DNA of 64,000 nt from Variovorax paradoxus (GTDB taxonomy: Bacteria > Pseudomonadota > Gammaproteobacteria > Burkholderiales > Burkholderiaceae_C). Made by a program: the position numbers and the translations under genes. The stretch is from positions 3,782,001 through 3,846,000 of the forward strand of contig NZ_JAUSXG010000001.1 of NCBI RefSeq assembly GCF_030815855.1, read 5' to 3'. The notes under the pieces were generated by a model that ran no database searches, was not told the origin of the DNA, and saw only the letters and a list, made by a program, of their open reading frames with translations. Below, in pieces: positions 47,747 to 56,677 of this stretch; position 1 is the stretch's first letter; every line of letters starts with the position of its first letter.

Positions 47747-48373
47747 ATGCCCGTTGAACTCTGGCTCGCCTTCGTCGCCGCATCGGCCGTGCTGCTGATC
47801 ATTCCCGGCCCGACCATCCTCACGGTGATCAGCTATTCGATGTCGCACGGGCGGCGCGCCAATGTGCCGCTGGTTGCGGCCGTGGCACTCGGCGATTCGA
47901 CGGCGTTGGTGGTTTCGCTGCTCGGCCTGGGTGCGTTGCTGGCCACATCGGCATTCTGGTTCACGGTGGTGAAGTGGGCGGGCGGCCTGTATCTGCTCTA
48001 TCTCGGCATCAAGCTGCTGCGCGCGGGCATCACATCGTCCGAAATCGCGGCGCCGGCGGCGCCTGCTTCGCGCTGGAGACTGTTCGCCAACACCTACCTG
48101 GTGACGGCGCTGAACCCCAAGGGCATCGTGTTCTTCGTGGCGTTCCTGCCGCAGTTTTTGAGTCCTGCAGCCGACATGACGCGCCAGCTCTGGGTGCTGG
48201 CGGTCACCTTCGTGGCCATGGCCGCGCTCAATGCCACGCTCTACGCGGTGTTTGCGGGATCGGCCCGCAAGCTGCTTTCATCGCCGCGCGCGCAGCGGCG
48301 CTTCAACCTGGCGGGCGGTTCGCTGCTGAGCGCGGCGGGCGTGTGGGCGCTGCTCGCGCGCCGGCCCGCCTGA
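47747..48373 (+). CDS. LysE/RhtB-family amino-acid exporter
   Basis: A 208-residue protein with about six membrane segments. LLIIPGPTILTVISYSMSHG and a second half with ALNPKGIVFFVAFLPQF are the family signature; the motif NPKG is strongly conserved in RhtB-type exporters. It exports amino acids or related compounds; the exact substrate is unknown. GGAG lies just upstream of the ATG. It converges with the lipoprotein gene 18 bases downstream. Confidence 0.9.
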   Translation: MPVELWLAFVAASAVLLIIPGPTILTVISYSMSHGRRANVPLVAAVALGDSTALVVSLLGLGALLATSAFWFTVVKWAGGLYLLYLGIKLLRAGITSSEIAAPAAPASRWRLFANTYLVTALNPKGIVFFVAFLPQFLSPAADMTRQLWVLAVTFVAMAALNATLYAVFAGSARKLLSSPRAQRRFNLAGGSLLSAAGVWALLARRPA

Positions 48374-48391
48374 GGTGCGCTCCCGCCAAGG

Positions 48392-48604
48392 TCAACGGTA
48401 CGGGTTGTTCGGGCTGCGGTCGTAGCGGTTGGGCACGCCGTCGCCGTCGCGATCGCGGTCGTACCGGTTCGGTACGCCGTCGCGGTCCCGATCTCCATAG
48501 CCATGGCCGTAGCCCGGGCGCGGTGCTGGACGGTCATAGGGCGCAACCACGCAGCCGGCCAGGACAGCCGATGCGGCAAGCAGAACGGCCAATGTCTTCT
48601 TCAT
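48392..48604 (-). CDS. Small lipoprotein with Asp-rich calcium-binding-like repeats
   Basis: A 70-residue lipoprotein: signal peptide with lipobox VLAGC18, then a short linker and two near-identical repeats around DGVPNRYDRD and DGDGVPNRYDRS. The DxDxDG spacing resembles thrombospondin type-3/EF-hand-like calcium-binding repeats. It is probably an outer-membrane or periplasmic lipoprotein. AAGGAG lies 6 bases upstream of ATG 48604. The upstream 271-base gap to pbpC (48605-48875) shows no further gene. Confidence 0.75.
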   Translation of the reverse strand: MKKTLAVLLAASAVLAGCVVAPYDRPAPRPGYGHGYGDRDRDGVPNRYDRDRDGDGVPNRYDRSPNNPYR

Positions 48605-48875
48605 GATTTCTCCTTGGAGTTTTGAAACGCGGCCTGCCTCCGCAAGCCGACGTTTGCATTGAAGGCCACCTCCGTCTCGGCTCCGTATCCCGAATGACGC
48701 TCGGGCGTGAAGTTCGTTACCGGATGTGGGACCGTGCTGCGAACTTTGGAGGTAATTCCTTTCCGAGAGAGGCGGCGGTGCGCCCGTCTCGGAGTAGGCG
48801 CAGTTCCCGCAGGCGCATCGCCGAGAATGGCGCCGCCCCGCCATCGATTCTTCTGCTCCGACGCCAAGCCCCTTC

Positions 48876-51158
48876 ATGCACCGCACGTCCTCCACCGCCA
48901 GCCGCCTCGTCGCCGCGTTGATCGTGGCGGCCTGCGCGCAGCCGGCGCTTGCGGTGGCCGCCGGCGGCGTGAGCTTCGACGAAGTGAAGCGCGAGTTCCG
49001 CTCTTCGGATACCGCGGTGCTCGACCGCAACGGCGAGCTGCTGCAGCGCGTGCGCACCGATGCCACGGTGCGGCGCGGCCAGTGGATTGCGCTGGCCGAT
49101 GTATCGCCGGCGCTTCGCATGGCCATGGTGCTGAGCGAGGACCGGCGCTTCTACGAGCACAGCGGCATCGACTGGCGCGCGGTGTCGTCCGCCGCCTGGG
49201 CCAACCTGTGGAACACCCGCACCCGCGGCGCGTCGACCATCACGATGCAGCTCTCGGGCCTGCTCGACGAAGACCTGCGCCGCGCCAACAGCGGGCGCAC
49301 CTTCACGCAGAAGATCGGCCAGACCGTGGCGGCCACGCAGTTGGAACGCAGCTGGCGCAAGGACCAGATCCTCGAGGCCTATCTCAACTCGGTGCCGTTT
49401 CGCGGCGAGATCGTGGGCATCGACGCGCTTTCGCGCACGCTGTTCGGCAAGGCGCCGAGCGGCCTCGACGCGCGCGAGGCCAGCGTGGCCGCCGCGCTGG
49501 TGCGCGCGCCCAACGCGAAGCCCGCGATGGTGGCGCAGCGCGCCTGCGAGGTCATGCGCGTCATGGAACCGGGCCAGAAGATCGACTGCGATGCGCTCGA
49601 CATGTTCACCAGCGCAGCGGTGCAGCGGCGCGCGTTCGATGCGAACGAAGGCATTGCGCCGCATGCGGCGCGGCGTGTCTTGAGAGAGCTGCGCGAGGCC
49701 GGCGAAGCGACCGCCGCCGCGCCTGCCGCAGCGGCGTCGCGGCAAGCGGCCCCCAAGGAAGCCGCAGTGCGCACCTCGTTGCGCGCGCCGCTGCAGCGCT
49801 TCGCGCTCGATGCGCTGCAGCGCCACCTGAAGGAACTGCGCGGCCGGCATGTGGAAGACGGCGCACTCGTGGTGCTCGACAACGCGAGCGGCGAAGTGCT
49901 CGCCTGGGTCGGCTCGTCGGGCCCGCTGAGCCAGGCGGCCGAGGTCGATGCGGTCACCGCCCTGCGCCAGCCCGGCTCCACGCTCAAGCCGCTGCTCTAC
50001 GCACAGGCCATTGCCGAGCGGCGGCTCACCGCGGCATCGCTGATCGACGATTCGTCGGCCCAGATCAACACCGCGAACGGGCTCTACATTCCGCAGAACT
50101 ACGACCGCAAGTTCAAGGGGCCGGTGTCGGTGCGCACCGCACTGGCTGCCTCGCTCAACGTACCGGCCGTGCGCACGCTGGTGATGGTGTCGCCCGAATC
50201 GTTCGCGCGGCGGTTGCGCGCGGTCGGCCTGCCGCTGCGCGAAAGCGGCGACTACTACGGCTACAGCCTCGCGCTGGGCAGCGCCGAGGTGTCGCTGCTG
50301 TCGCTCGCCAATGCCTACCGCGCGCTGGCCAACGGCGGGCGCTTCGGACCGACGACGCTGATCGCACGGCATCCCGCGCCGACGCCGGGCCCGACAGCCA
50401 AGGCCGGCGCCTCCGCTGCCGCGCCCCTCTTCGATCCGCGCGCGGCCTTCATCGTCGGCGACGTGCTGTCGGATGCGAATGCGCGCACACGCACCTTCGG
50501 GCTCGACAGCATTCTTTCCACCCGCTTCTGGACCGCGGTGAAAACCGGCACCAGCAAGGACATGCGCGACAACTGGGCCGTCGGCTGGTCGCAGCGCTAC
50601 ACGGTGGGCGTGTGGGTCGGCAACGCGAGCGGCGCCTCGATGTGGGACGTGAGCGGCACCAGCGGCGCGGCCCCGGTCTGGGCCGAAGTGATGCGCTTCC
50701 TGCACGCACGCGAGCCGAGCCGCGCACCCCATCCGCCCGCCGGGCTCACCGAGGCACGCGTCGCGTTCGGGCCCGGTGCCGACGGCAATCCGCTCGAGGC
50801 TGCGCGCAGCGAGTGGTTCCTCGAAGGCACGGAGCAGCCGCTCTTCGCGCTCGACACCGGTACCGGCGCATCGGCAGGCGCCGCGGCCGCACGCATCACC
50901 GCGCCGGCCGACGGCACCATCCTCGCGCTGGACCCCGACATTCCGCCGCTGCACCAGCGCGTGCACTTCGAGTCCGAAGGCCGCGGCGTGCAGTGGCGCA
51001 TCGACGGCAAGCACTTTGCACGCGGCAACAGCGCGCAATGGCTGCCGTGGCCCGGACGGCACGTGATCGAACTCGTCGACGCCACGGGCAAGGTGGTCGA
51101 CCAGCGCAAGCTCGAAGTGCGCGGCGCGGGCGTGGTCACGAAAAGCGCGCGCCGATGA
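48876..51158 (+). CDS. pbpC: Penicillin-binding protein 1C
   Basis: A 760-residue bifunctional peptidoglycan synthase. The GT51 glycosyltransferase domain has catalytic E88 in MVLSEDRRFYEHSGIDW and RGASTITMQLS. The transpeptidase domain has S368 and K371 in RQPGSTLKPLL and the KTGTS box at K556. A C-terminal beta-rich BiPBP_C domain (about 665-755) is typical of PBP1C. An N-terminal hydrophobic segment anchors it. In many bacteria pbpC sits with an alpha-2-macroglobulin gene; here that gene is 12 kb upstream and pbpC is instead coupled to a TPM-domain gene. Confidence 0.94.
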   Translation: MHRTSSTASRLVAALIVAACAQPALAVAAGGVSFDEVKREFRSSDTAVLDRNGELLQRVRTDATVRRGQWIALADVSPALRMAMVLSEDRRFYEHSGIDWRAVSSAAWANLWNTRTRGASTITMQLSGLLDEDLRRANSGRTFTQKIGQTVAATQLERSWRKDQILEAYLNSVPFRGEIVGIDALSRTLFGKAPSGLDAREASVAAALVRAPNAKPAMVAQRACEVMRVMEPGQKIDCDALDMFTSAAVQRRAFDANEGIAPHAARRVLRELREAGEATAAAPAAAASRQAAPKEAAVRTSLRAPLQRFALDALQRHLKELRGRHVEDGALVVLDNASGEVLAWVGSSGPLSQAAEVDAVTALRQPGSTLKPLLYAQAIAERRLTAASLIDDSSAQINTANGLYIPQNYDRKFKGPVSVRTALAASLNVPAVRTLVMVSPESFARRLRAVGLPLRESGDYYGYSLALGSAEVSLLSLANAYRALANGGRFGPTTLIARHPAPTPGPTAKAGASAAAPLFDPRAAFIVGDVLSDANARTRTFGLDSILSTRFWTAVKTGTSKDMRDNWAVGWSQRYTVGVWVGNASGASMWDVSGTSGAAPVWAEVMRFLHAREPSRAPHPPAGLTEARVAFGPGADGNPLEAARSEWFLEGTEQPLFALDTGTGASAGAAAARITAPADGTILALDPDIPPLHQRVHFESEGRGVQWRIDGKHFARGNSAQWLPWPGRHVIELVDATGKVVDQRKLEVRGAGVVTKSARR

Positions 51159-52615
51159 AGGCGGCGCGCTCCTCCTGGTCCGGCCTTCTTCTCTGGCTGG
51201 CGTGCACCGCCCTGCTGGCCTGGATGCCGGTCGCCGGGGCCAAGCCGGTGCCCGTGCCGCCGATGCAGACGCGCGTGGTCGATCTGACGAACACGCTGCC
51301 GGCGTCGGCCCGCGAAGACCTGCGGCGACAGATCGCCGTGCTCGAAAGCGACACCCAGGCGCAGCTCGCCGTCCTGATCGTGCCGACCACCGGCGAAGAC
51401 TCGATCGAGCAGTACGCCACGCGCGTGTTCGGGCGCTGGAAGCTGGGCCGCGAGAACCAGGACGACGGCGTGCTGCTGCTGGTGGCACTCAAGGACCGGC
51501 GCATGCGCATCGAAGTGGGAACGGGCCTCGAAGGCCGGATCACCGACATCCAGGCCGCCGGCATCATCGATGCACAGATGACGCCGCGCTTTCGCAGCGG
51601 CGACTTCGCCGGCGGCATCGAAGCGGCGGTGCAGTCGCTGACGCAGCTGATCGGCGAGCCCGCGGCCGTTCCACTCTCCGACCAAGCCGAACCGGCCGAG
51701 CCGGGCGAATCGACGGAGATGCAGGTGGAAACCCCGTCCGAACCCGAACCCGAGCCGAACGGCATGCATGTCACGCGCGAGGCCTGGGGCCTGCTCGGGG
51801 TCGCGCTGTGGAGCCTGCTGCTGGGCATCTGGTACGGACGCGGCGTGTCCGCCAACGCACGTGGGCGAGCGGCGGTGCAGAAAACAGGCCGCCGGCGCAA
51901 GGGCAAAGCCATGGGACAGCGGCCCGAGCCCTGGGCCGGCGCCGTGAAGGCGATCGAACCGTCCGCGCCGCCGCGCAAACCCGATTGGCGCATCGCACTG
52001 GGCCTGCTCGGCGCCGGTCCGATGGCCGCCGCCGCGGGGCTGCTGAACCCGCCCATGGCAGCCTTGCTGGCGACGCCGGCCGCGTTCTCCTACGGCATCG
52101 GCTATGCCTGCGGCCGTTGGCGCAAGGTGAGCTACGTGATGGGCGGCATCACGCTGGTGCCCGCGGCACTGGTTGCCGTCGCGTTGGCGGTCGGCCAGCC
52201 GTTCTGGTGGGGGCTGTTGTGGGCCCTGGGCCTCGGCGGCGCCGGCCTGGCCATCGTGGGCATCGCGGTGTGCATGCGCAACGCCTGGCAGCGCAGTGTC
52301 CCGGGCTTCATGGTCCGCCTGCTGGTCGTGCTGGGGGTCTTCGCCTTCATGGTGTCGACAGCTCAGCCGGGGCCGGTACCCGATGAAAGGTGGATTCCCG
52401 TCGGGCTGGCGAGCTTCATCGCGCTGCTGTTCGCCTTTTTTCCCTTCGGGAGCGGTAGCGGCAGAAGCAGCAGCGACGACAGCGACAGCGGGTGGAGCAG
52501 CAGTTCGTCGAGCAGCAGCAGCAGCAGCTCGTCGTCGTCCTCCTCTTCGTCCTCGTCCTCCTCCGATGGCGGCGGCGGCTCCAGCAGCGGCGGCGGAGCC
52601 TCAGGCAGCTGGTAA
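51155..52615 (+). CDS. TPM-domain protein with membrane region and poly-Ser/Gly tail
   Basis: A 486-residue protein: signal peptide (1-29), TPM domain (about 40-165; VVDLTNTLPASAREDLRRQI and EQYATRVFGRWKLGREN), a Pro/Glu linker, then about five membrane segments, and a C-terminal tail that is almost only Ser, Gly and Asp (52455-52612). TPM proteins (YgcG-like) are linked to membrane repair, and some have phosphatase activity. ATG 51155 overlaps the pbpC stop by 4 bases, so a role in cell-wall maintenance with PBP1C is likely. The Ser tract mixes AGC, TCG and TCC codons, so it is not simple slippage. Confidence 0.85.
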   Translation: MKAARSSWSGLLLWLACTALLAWMPVAGAKPVPVPPMQTRVVDLTNTLPASAREDLRRQIAVLESDTQAQLAVLIVPTTGEDSIEQYATRVFGRWKLGRENQDDGVLLLVALKDRRMRIEVGTGLEGRITDIQAAGIIDAQMTPRFRSGDFAGGIEAAVQSLTQLIGEPAAVPLSDQAEPAEPGESTEMQVETPSEPEPEPNGMHVTREAWGLLGVALWSLLLGIWYGRGVSANARGRAAVQKTGRRRKGKAMGQRPEPWAGAVKAIEPSAPPRKPDWRIALGLLGAGPMAAAAGLLNPPMAALLATPAAFSYGIGYACGRWRKVSYVMGGITLVPAALVAVALAVGQPFWWGLLWALGLGGAGLAIVGIAVCMRNAWQRSVPGFMVRLLVVLGVFAFMVSTAQPGPVPDERWIPVGLASFIALLFAFFPFGSGSGRSSSDDSDSGWSSSSSSSSSSSSSSSSSSSSSSSDGGGGSSSGGGASGSW

Positions 52616-52673
52616 CGGCGGCGCGCAGCTGCCGAATCCCCTGCGCGTGACTGCGGCAATGCGAATGCGTGAC

Positions 52674-52698
52674 AATTCATCCAATGATTCAATGAATT
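52674..52698. promoter_or_regulatory. Candidate operator upstream of GntR regulator
   Basis: AATTCAT (52674-52680) and ATGAATT (52692-52698) are perfect 7-base arms with an 11-base spacer, 17 bases before the GntR-family start codon. AT-rich dyads of this type upstream of a regulator often mean autoregulation. Confidence 0.45.
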
Positions 52699-52715
52699 AG
52701 GTCTTTCTTATTCAT

Positions 52716-53396
52716 ATGCTCCTCCAAGCTCCCCGAACCTCCCTGGCCGACAGCGCGGCAAACAGCATCCGTGCCGAAATCGCGGCCGGCCGCTGGGCCG
52801 TCGGGTCCCGCATTCCCATCGAACCGCAGCTCGCCCTGTTGCTCGGCGTCAGCCGCGGCACCGTGCGCGAAGCCGTGAAGACACTGGTCTCGCGCGGTTT
52901 GCTCGAAGTGCGGCAGGGCTCCGGCACCTATGTGCGCTCGGGCTTCGACCCTTCGGTCAGCTTGCAGAAGATGCGGCGCGCCAGCCTGCGCGACCAATTC
53001 GAAGTGCGCCGCGCGCTCGAGGTCGAGGCCGCGCGGCTGGCCGCGATACGCCACACCGCCAAGGACCTGCGCAACCTCAAGAGCCTGCTCGAAAAGCGCG
53101 GCGTTCCCGATGCGAAGGATGGCGGCGCGGGCTTCATCGAGCGCGACCTGGCCTTTCACCTGGCCATCGTCGACATCTCGGGCAACCTGGCGCTGGCCGA
53201 AACCTGCCGCTTCATCGCGGGCTACATCAAGGAAACCATCGCGAGCACGATGAGCACCAGCCTGCCCGAACCCGACATCGCCGCGCACGAGGCCATCGTC
53301 GAAGCCATTGCAAGCCGCGACCCCGACCGTGCCGCCGAAGCGGTTCGCGCTTTCATGTCGCCGATGATCGAGATGCTGTCGCAGGGTGCGCCATGA
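52716..53396 (+). CDS. GntR-family (FadR/FCD) transcriptional regulator
   Basis: A 226-residue regulator with an N-terminal winged helix-turn-helix (about 10-75: LGVSRGTVREAVKTLVSRGL, GSGTYV wing) and a C-terminal all-helical FCD ligand-binding domain (about 85-220) in which E and H residues around DLAFHLAIVDISGN and IAAHEAIVEAI could bind a metal. These regulators usually sense an organic acid. It precedes an MFS transporter by 40 bases and probably controls it. An inverted repeat lies just upstream. Confidence 0.9.
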   Translation: MLLQAPRTSLADSAANSIRAEIAAGRWAVGSRIPIEPQLALLLGVSRGTVREAVKTLVSRGLLEVRQGSGTYVRSGFDPSVSLQKMRRASLRDQFEVRRALEVEAARLAAIRHTAKDLRNLKSLLEKRGVPDAKDGGAGFIERDLAFHLAIVDISGNLALAETCRFIAGYIKETIASTMSTSLPEPDIAAHEAIVEAIASRDPDRAAEAVRAFMSPMIEMLSQGAP

Positions 53397-53436
53397 GGGG
53401 CTCGGCAAGAAAGCGCGCCGCGGCAAGGGCGCACCG

Positions 53437-54717
53437 ATGAGCGCGCTGCCGCTGTCCCCCCGCCGTGCCTCCGACGGGCTGCTGATCGACGCCGAGGCCG
53501 ACAGCGTGCCCGCGCCGCGGCCCACGCCCGCGGACAGCCTGGCCCGCCGCATCCTGCTGGGCGCGAGCGTGGTGCTGATTGCCTTCAACCTGCGGCCGGT
53601 GTTTGCCAGCCTCTCGGTGATGCTGCCCGACATCATGGCGGCCACGGGTCTCTCCGCCACCGCCGCGAGCCTGCTGACGACGCTGCCGATCGTCTGCCTG
53701 GGCGTGTTCGCACCGCTCGCGCCGGGCCTGGGCCGGCGCTTCGGCACCGAGCGCACGCTGCTCGGCTGCATGGTGCTCATCCTGGTGGGCACCGCGCTGC
53801 GCGGCACCGGCAACATCCCGCTGCTGTTCCTGGCGTCGGCCGTCGCGGGCAGCGGCATCGCGGTGTCGAACGTGCTGCTCTCCGGCCTCGTGAAGCGCGA
53901 CTTCGCCGGACAGGCGGCGCTGATGATGGGCCTCTACACCATGGCGGTGTGCGGCGGCGCGGCCAGCGCCGCGGGGCTCACGGTGCCGCTCGAACATGCG
54001 CTGGGCGGCGGCTGGACCACCGCGCTGGCCATGTGGGCGCTACCGGCCCTGCTGGTCACGCTGATCTGGGCGCCGCAGGCCCTGCCGCTGAAGCCGGTGG
54101 CCAGCGAATCGGGCTTTACCGTGCGCGGGCTGTGGCGCGACGGGCTGGCCTGGCAGGTCACCTTCTTCATGGGGTTGCAGTCGGCCCTTGCGTACATCGT
54201 GATGGGCTGGCTCGCGCCGATCCTGCGCGAGCGCGGGCTTGGCGGCGAAACCGCCGGATACGTGGTGTCGCTCGCCGTCATGACGCAGGTGGTGACCTGC
54301 CTCGTCGTTCCGGCGGTGGCGGTCAGGCTGCGCAACCAGCGCGGCCTTGCCGTGGGGTTGGCCATGCTCACCCTGGCCGCCATGCTGGCGATGCTGTTCG
54401 CGCCACTCTCGGGCGTGTGGTTCTGGGCCGTGCTGCTGGGCATTGCGCAAGGCGGCACCTTTGCCCTCGCGCTCACGTTCATGGTGCTGCGCTCAGCCGA
54501 TTCGCACGTGGCGGCGCACCTCTCCGGCATGGCGCAGGGCGTGGGTTACGTCGTGGCCGCGTGCGGTCCGCTGGCCGCCGGCCTGCTGCACGGCTGGACC
54601 GGCAGCTTCCGCGCATCGTCGTGGCTCTTCATCGGGCTGGGCATTGCACTGGTGATTGCGGGCCTCGGCGCGGGTCGCGCGATGCACGTGGGCGCGGTGA
54701 CGGTTCCCCGGCGCTGA
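53437..54717 (+). CDS. MFS transporter, CynX/NimT family
   Basis: A 426-residue, 12-segment permease. ILLGASVVLIAFNLRPVFAS followed by LSVMLPDIMAATGLSATAAS is the signature of the CynX/NimT group (cyanate- and nitroimidazole-linked transporters). Preferred start is ATG 53437; an ATG at 53386 overlaps the regulator and gives a basic, poorly conserved extension. Regulated presumably by the GntR gene upstream. A cyanase gene lies 5 kb away, but no direct link is shown. Confidence 0.88.
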   Translation: MSALPLSPRRASDGLLIDAEADSVPAPRPTPADSLARRILLGASVVLIAFNLRPVFASLSVMLPDIMAATGLSATAASLLTTLPIVCLGVFAPLAPGLGRRFGTERTLLGCMVLILVGTALRGTGNIPLLFLASAVAGSGIAVSNVLLSGLVKRDFAGQAALMMGLYTMAVCGGAASAAGLTVPLEHALGGGWTTALAMWALPALLVTLIWAPQALPLKPVASESGFTVRGLWRDGLAWQVTFFMGLQSALAYIVMGWLAPILRERGLGGETAGYVVSLAVMTQVVTCLVVPAVAVRLRNQRGLAVGLAMLTLAAMLAMLFAPLSGVWFWAVLLGIAQGGTFALALTFMVLRSADSHVAAHLSGMAQGVGYVVAACGPLAAGLLHGWTGSFRASSWLFIGLGIALVIAGLGAGRAMHVGAVTVPRR

Positions 54718-54723
54718 GGCAAG

Positions 54724-55512
54724 CTACTGGGGCCCACCGCAGAAGCTCACCCTTTCGGTCGTCCTGGCGGTGAAGTGAAGACGCGTGGTGGTGCTACCGC
54801 TTGCGGCCGTGTTTGCGGGCCACTCGCTCTGCAGCCACGTGTATTGCCAGCTGTAGGGGCCGCCTGGCTTGCCGGGTTCTTCGTAGGCGATGCGAAGACT
54901 GCCGTTGCTTTCGTCATGGCAATGCTTCGAGCTTTTGTATTCCTTTTCGCTGAAGCAGGCGCGGATCATCTTCGAGCAAGAAAAGGGAATGCCTTCGTGC
55001 ACGGCCCTGGTGTCGTTGAGCGGCACGAAGTCGGCCTTGCTGAACGAGGCGCCGCCGCCCGAGTACATCTCCGAAACGGTCTGCAGCACGGCCATGGCCC
55101 ACTGCCCTTCGGCCAGCGGGTAGAGCGCCGGTGCGAGCGAAAGCCGGACGTCGGACATGCCTGTGCCGGTGTCTTTTTTCATGAGGGCCGCATAGCTGCC
55201 GAAGTCATGCAAGCGGTTCACCCGCCAGGTCTTGGCGTCTTTGTCGCGCTTGATGCGCGCCATGGCCAGCGGCTCCACCGAAAGCACCACGTAGTCGCTT
55301 GCCGCGGCGCCGCGCACCCGGTACAAACCCAGCGCCTGCGCATCGCAGGGCTGCGGCAGCAGCGCACATAAACGCGCGCGCCACTCCGAATCGACCGACT
55401 GCGGCTTTCTGACCGCATCGAAAACCTGCGCCGAAGGTGCGGCGGACACGTGGCCCGTCAGCAGCACGACAAGCGTCCAGGCGGCGGTGCGAAAGGCAGG
55501 CAGCTTGCTCAT
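54724..55512 (-). CDS. Uncharacterised secreted protein
   Basis: A 262-residue protein with a signal peptide (about 1-25, ending SAA) and a beta-rich exported body carrying several cysteines (ARLCALLPQPCDA, FSCSKMIRACFSEKEY, KHCHDES) that could form disulfides in the periplasm. No family is recognised. It converges with the CynX-type gene, 6 bases away, and is divergent from the flavin reductase gene. Codon use matches its neighbours. Confidence 0.65.
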   Translation of the reverse strand: MSKLPAFRTAAWTLVVLLTGHVSAAPSAQVFDAVRKPQSVDSEWRARLCALLPQPCDAQALGLYRVRGAAASDYVVLSVEPLAMARIKRDKDAKTWRVNRLHDFGSYAALMKKDTGTGMSDVRLSLAPALYPLAEGQWAMAVLQTVSEMYSGGGASFSKADFVPLNDTRAVHEGIPFSCSKMIRACFSEKEYKSSKHCHDESNGSLRIAYEEPGKPGGPYSWQYTWLQSEWPANTAASGSTTTRLHFTARTTERVSFCGGPQ

Positions 55513-55568
55513 GGCGGGATGGTAGCCAGAGCCTTTGAAAGATGCTGCTACCAATTGCGGCAATCGGG

Positions 55569-55593
55569 CGCAACCAGTCGCAACAGCCGCAAC
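55569..55593. repeat. Three phased CGCAAC repeats in a divergent intergenic region
   Basis: CGCAAC occurs at 55569, 55579 and 55588, spaced 10 and 9 bases, so all three face the same side of the helix. They lie in the 151-base gap between the divergent secreted-protein and flavin-reductase genes. Iteron-like spacing suggests a binding site for a regulator; none is identified. Confidence 0.35.
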
Positions 55594-55663
55594 ACCCGCG
55601 CGAACGCCTCCGATGTTGTAGCCTTCGCGCCCATGGCCACCCCGGCCTGCAACGGAGCGACGA

Positions 55664-56254
55664 ATGGCTGACAAGATCCTGGTGTTCTACGGTTCCTACA
55701 GATCGGACCGCATGGGCATTCGCCTGGCGGACTACCTGGTGGCGGGCCTCCGGTCGCGAGGCACCGATGCGGAGTTGATCGATGCGCAAGCCGTCGGCCT
55801 GCCCATGCTCGACCGCATGTACAAGGAGTATCCCAAGGGCACCGCGCCCGCGCCCATGGAAGCGCTGGCGCAAAAGATTCGCGGCGCGGACGCCTTCGTC
55901 TTCGTGACGGGCGAATACAACTGGGGCCCGCAACCGGGCCTGAAAAATCTCACCGACCACTTTCTCGAAGAATGGTTCTGGCGGCCCGCCGCGGTTGCCA
56001 GCTATTCGGCCGGCCGGTTTTCGGGCGTGCGCTCAGGCACCGTGTGGCATTCGATCCTGTCGGAGATGGGCATGGTCGTCGTCTCCAGCACGCTGGCTGT
56101 CGGGCCGATCTCCCAGACGCTGGACGCCGGCGGCAAGCCCACGGGCAGTGCGGGCGAATCTCTCGAGCGCTCGTTCGGCCGCTTTGCCGACGACCTGGCC
56201 TGGTGGACCGAGGCCGCGCGCGAGCAGCGGGCGCGCAAGGCGCCGCCTTATTGA
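55664..56254 (+). CDS. NADPH-dependent FMN reductase family protein
   Basis: A 196-residue flavodoxin-fold protein: the phosphate-binding loop is FYGSYRSDRMG, the second flavin contact is TGEYNWGPQPGLKNLTDHF, and GPISQTLDAGG closes the fold. Family members reduce FMN, quinones or azo compounds with NADPH. No partner oxygenase is adjacent. It is divergent from the secreted protein, and its start MADKILVFYGSYR is well supported by the family N-terminus. Confidence 0.9.
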   Translation: MADKILVFYGSYRSDRMGIRLADYLVAGLRSRGTDAELIDAQAVGLPMLDRMYKEYPKGTAPAPMEALAQKIRGADAFVFVTGEYNWGPQPGLKNLTDHFLEEWFWRPAAVASYSAGRFSGVRSGTVWHSILSEMGMVVVSSTLAVGPISQTLDAGGKPTGSAGESLERSFGRFADDLAWWTEAAREQRARKAPPY

Positions 56255-56428
56255 TCTGCGAGCTGAGAGGATCGGCTGATCGCGTTGTGGATGAGCGTGT
56301 CAATCCCGAGATGCCGGCAGGGGGAATACCCGACACGCTCTCCGGATGTTCGCCGACATATTTGGCCGAACCCGCGTTGTAGCGTTGAGGTCTCCTATTA
56401 CGGCCTCTGCGCGAGGCAAAGAAAAAAA

Positions 56429-56677
56429 ATGGACCTCGACGCAGTCACCCGCCGCCTGGAAGCTGCGGAAAGCCGCATATTCGCGCTGACCACATGCCTG
56501 GCTTCGGTATTGAAGTACGTGCCGCAGGCAGCTGCCGAACTCGAGGTCATTGCCAATCACCTGGACGATGCACCACCCGTCGCCGTCTCGGACGCGCGCC
56601 TTTCGGCCGTGGCATCGCACATTCGGGTCGCGCTTGGCGCCGAGTGGGACGACTCCATCGAAGAAGCCCGGGAATAG
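56429..56677 (+). CDS. Small uncharacterised helical protein
   Basis: An 82-residue protein with a coiled-coil-like N-terminus (MDLDAVTRRLEAAESRIFAL) and acidic tail. Not recognised. The ribosome-binding site is weak (GAGG 13 bases upstream, then an A-run). Its last 121 bases overlap a gene on the other strand, so one of the two may not be expressed. Amino-acid composition looks like a real protein rather than a shadow frame. Confidence 0.5.
   Translation: MDLDAVTRRLEAAESRIFALTTCLASVLKYVPQAAAELEVIANHLDDAPPVAVSDARLSAVASHIRVALGAEWDDSIEEARE

Noticed and set aside
52455..52612. The Ser-rich tail of the TPM protein as a frameshift or slippage artefact
   Set aside because: The tract mixes AGC, TCG and TCC codons and keeps frame to a normal stop with a Gly-rich end, which is typical of disordered tails in this family.
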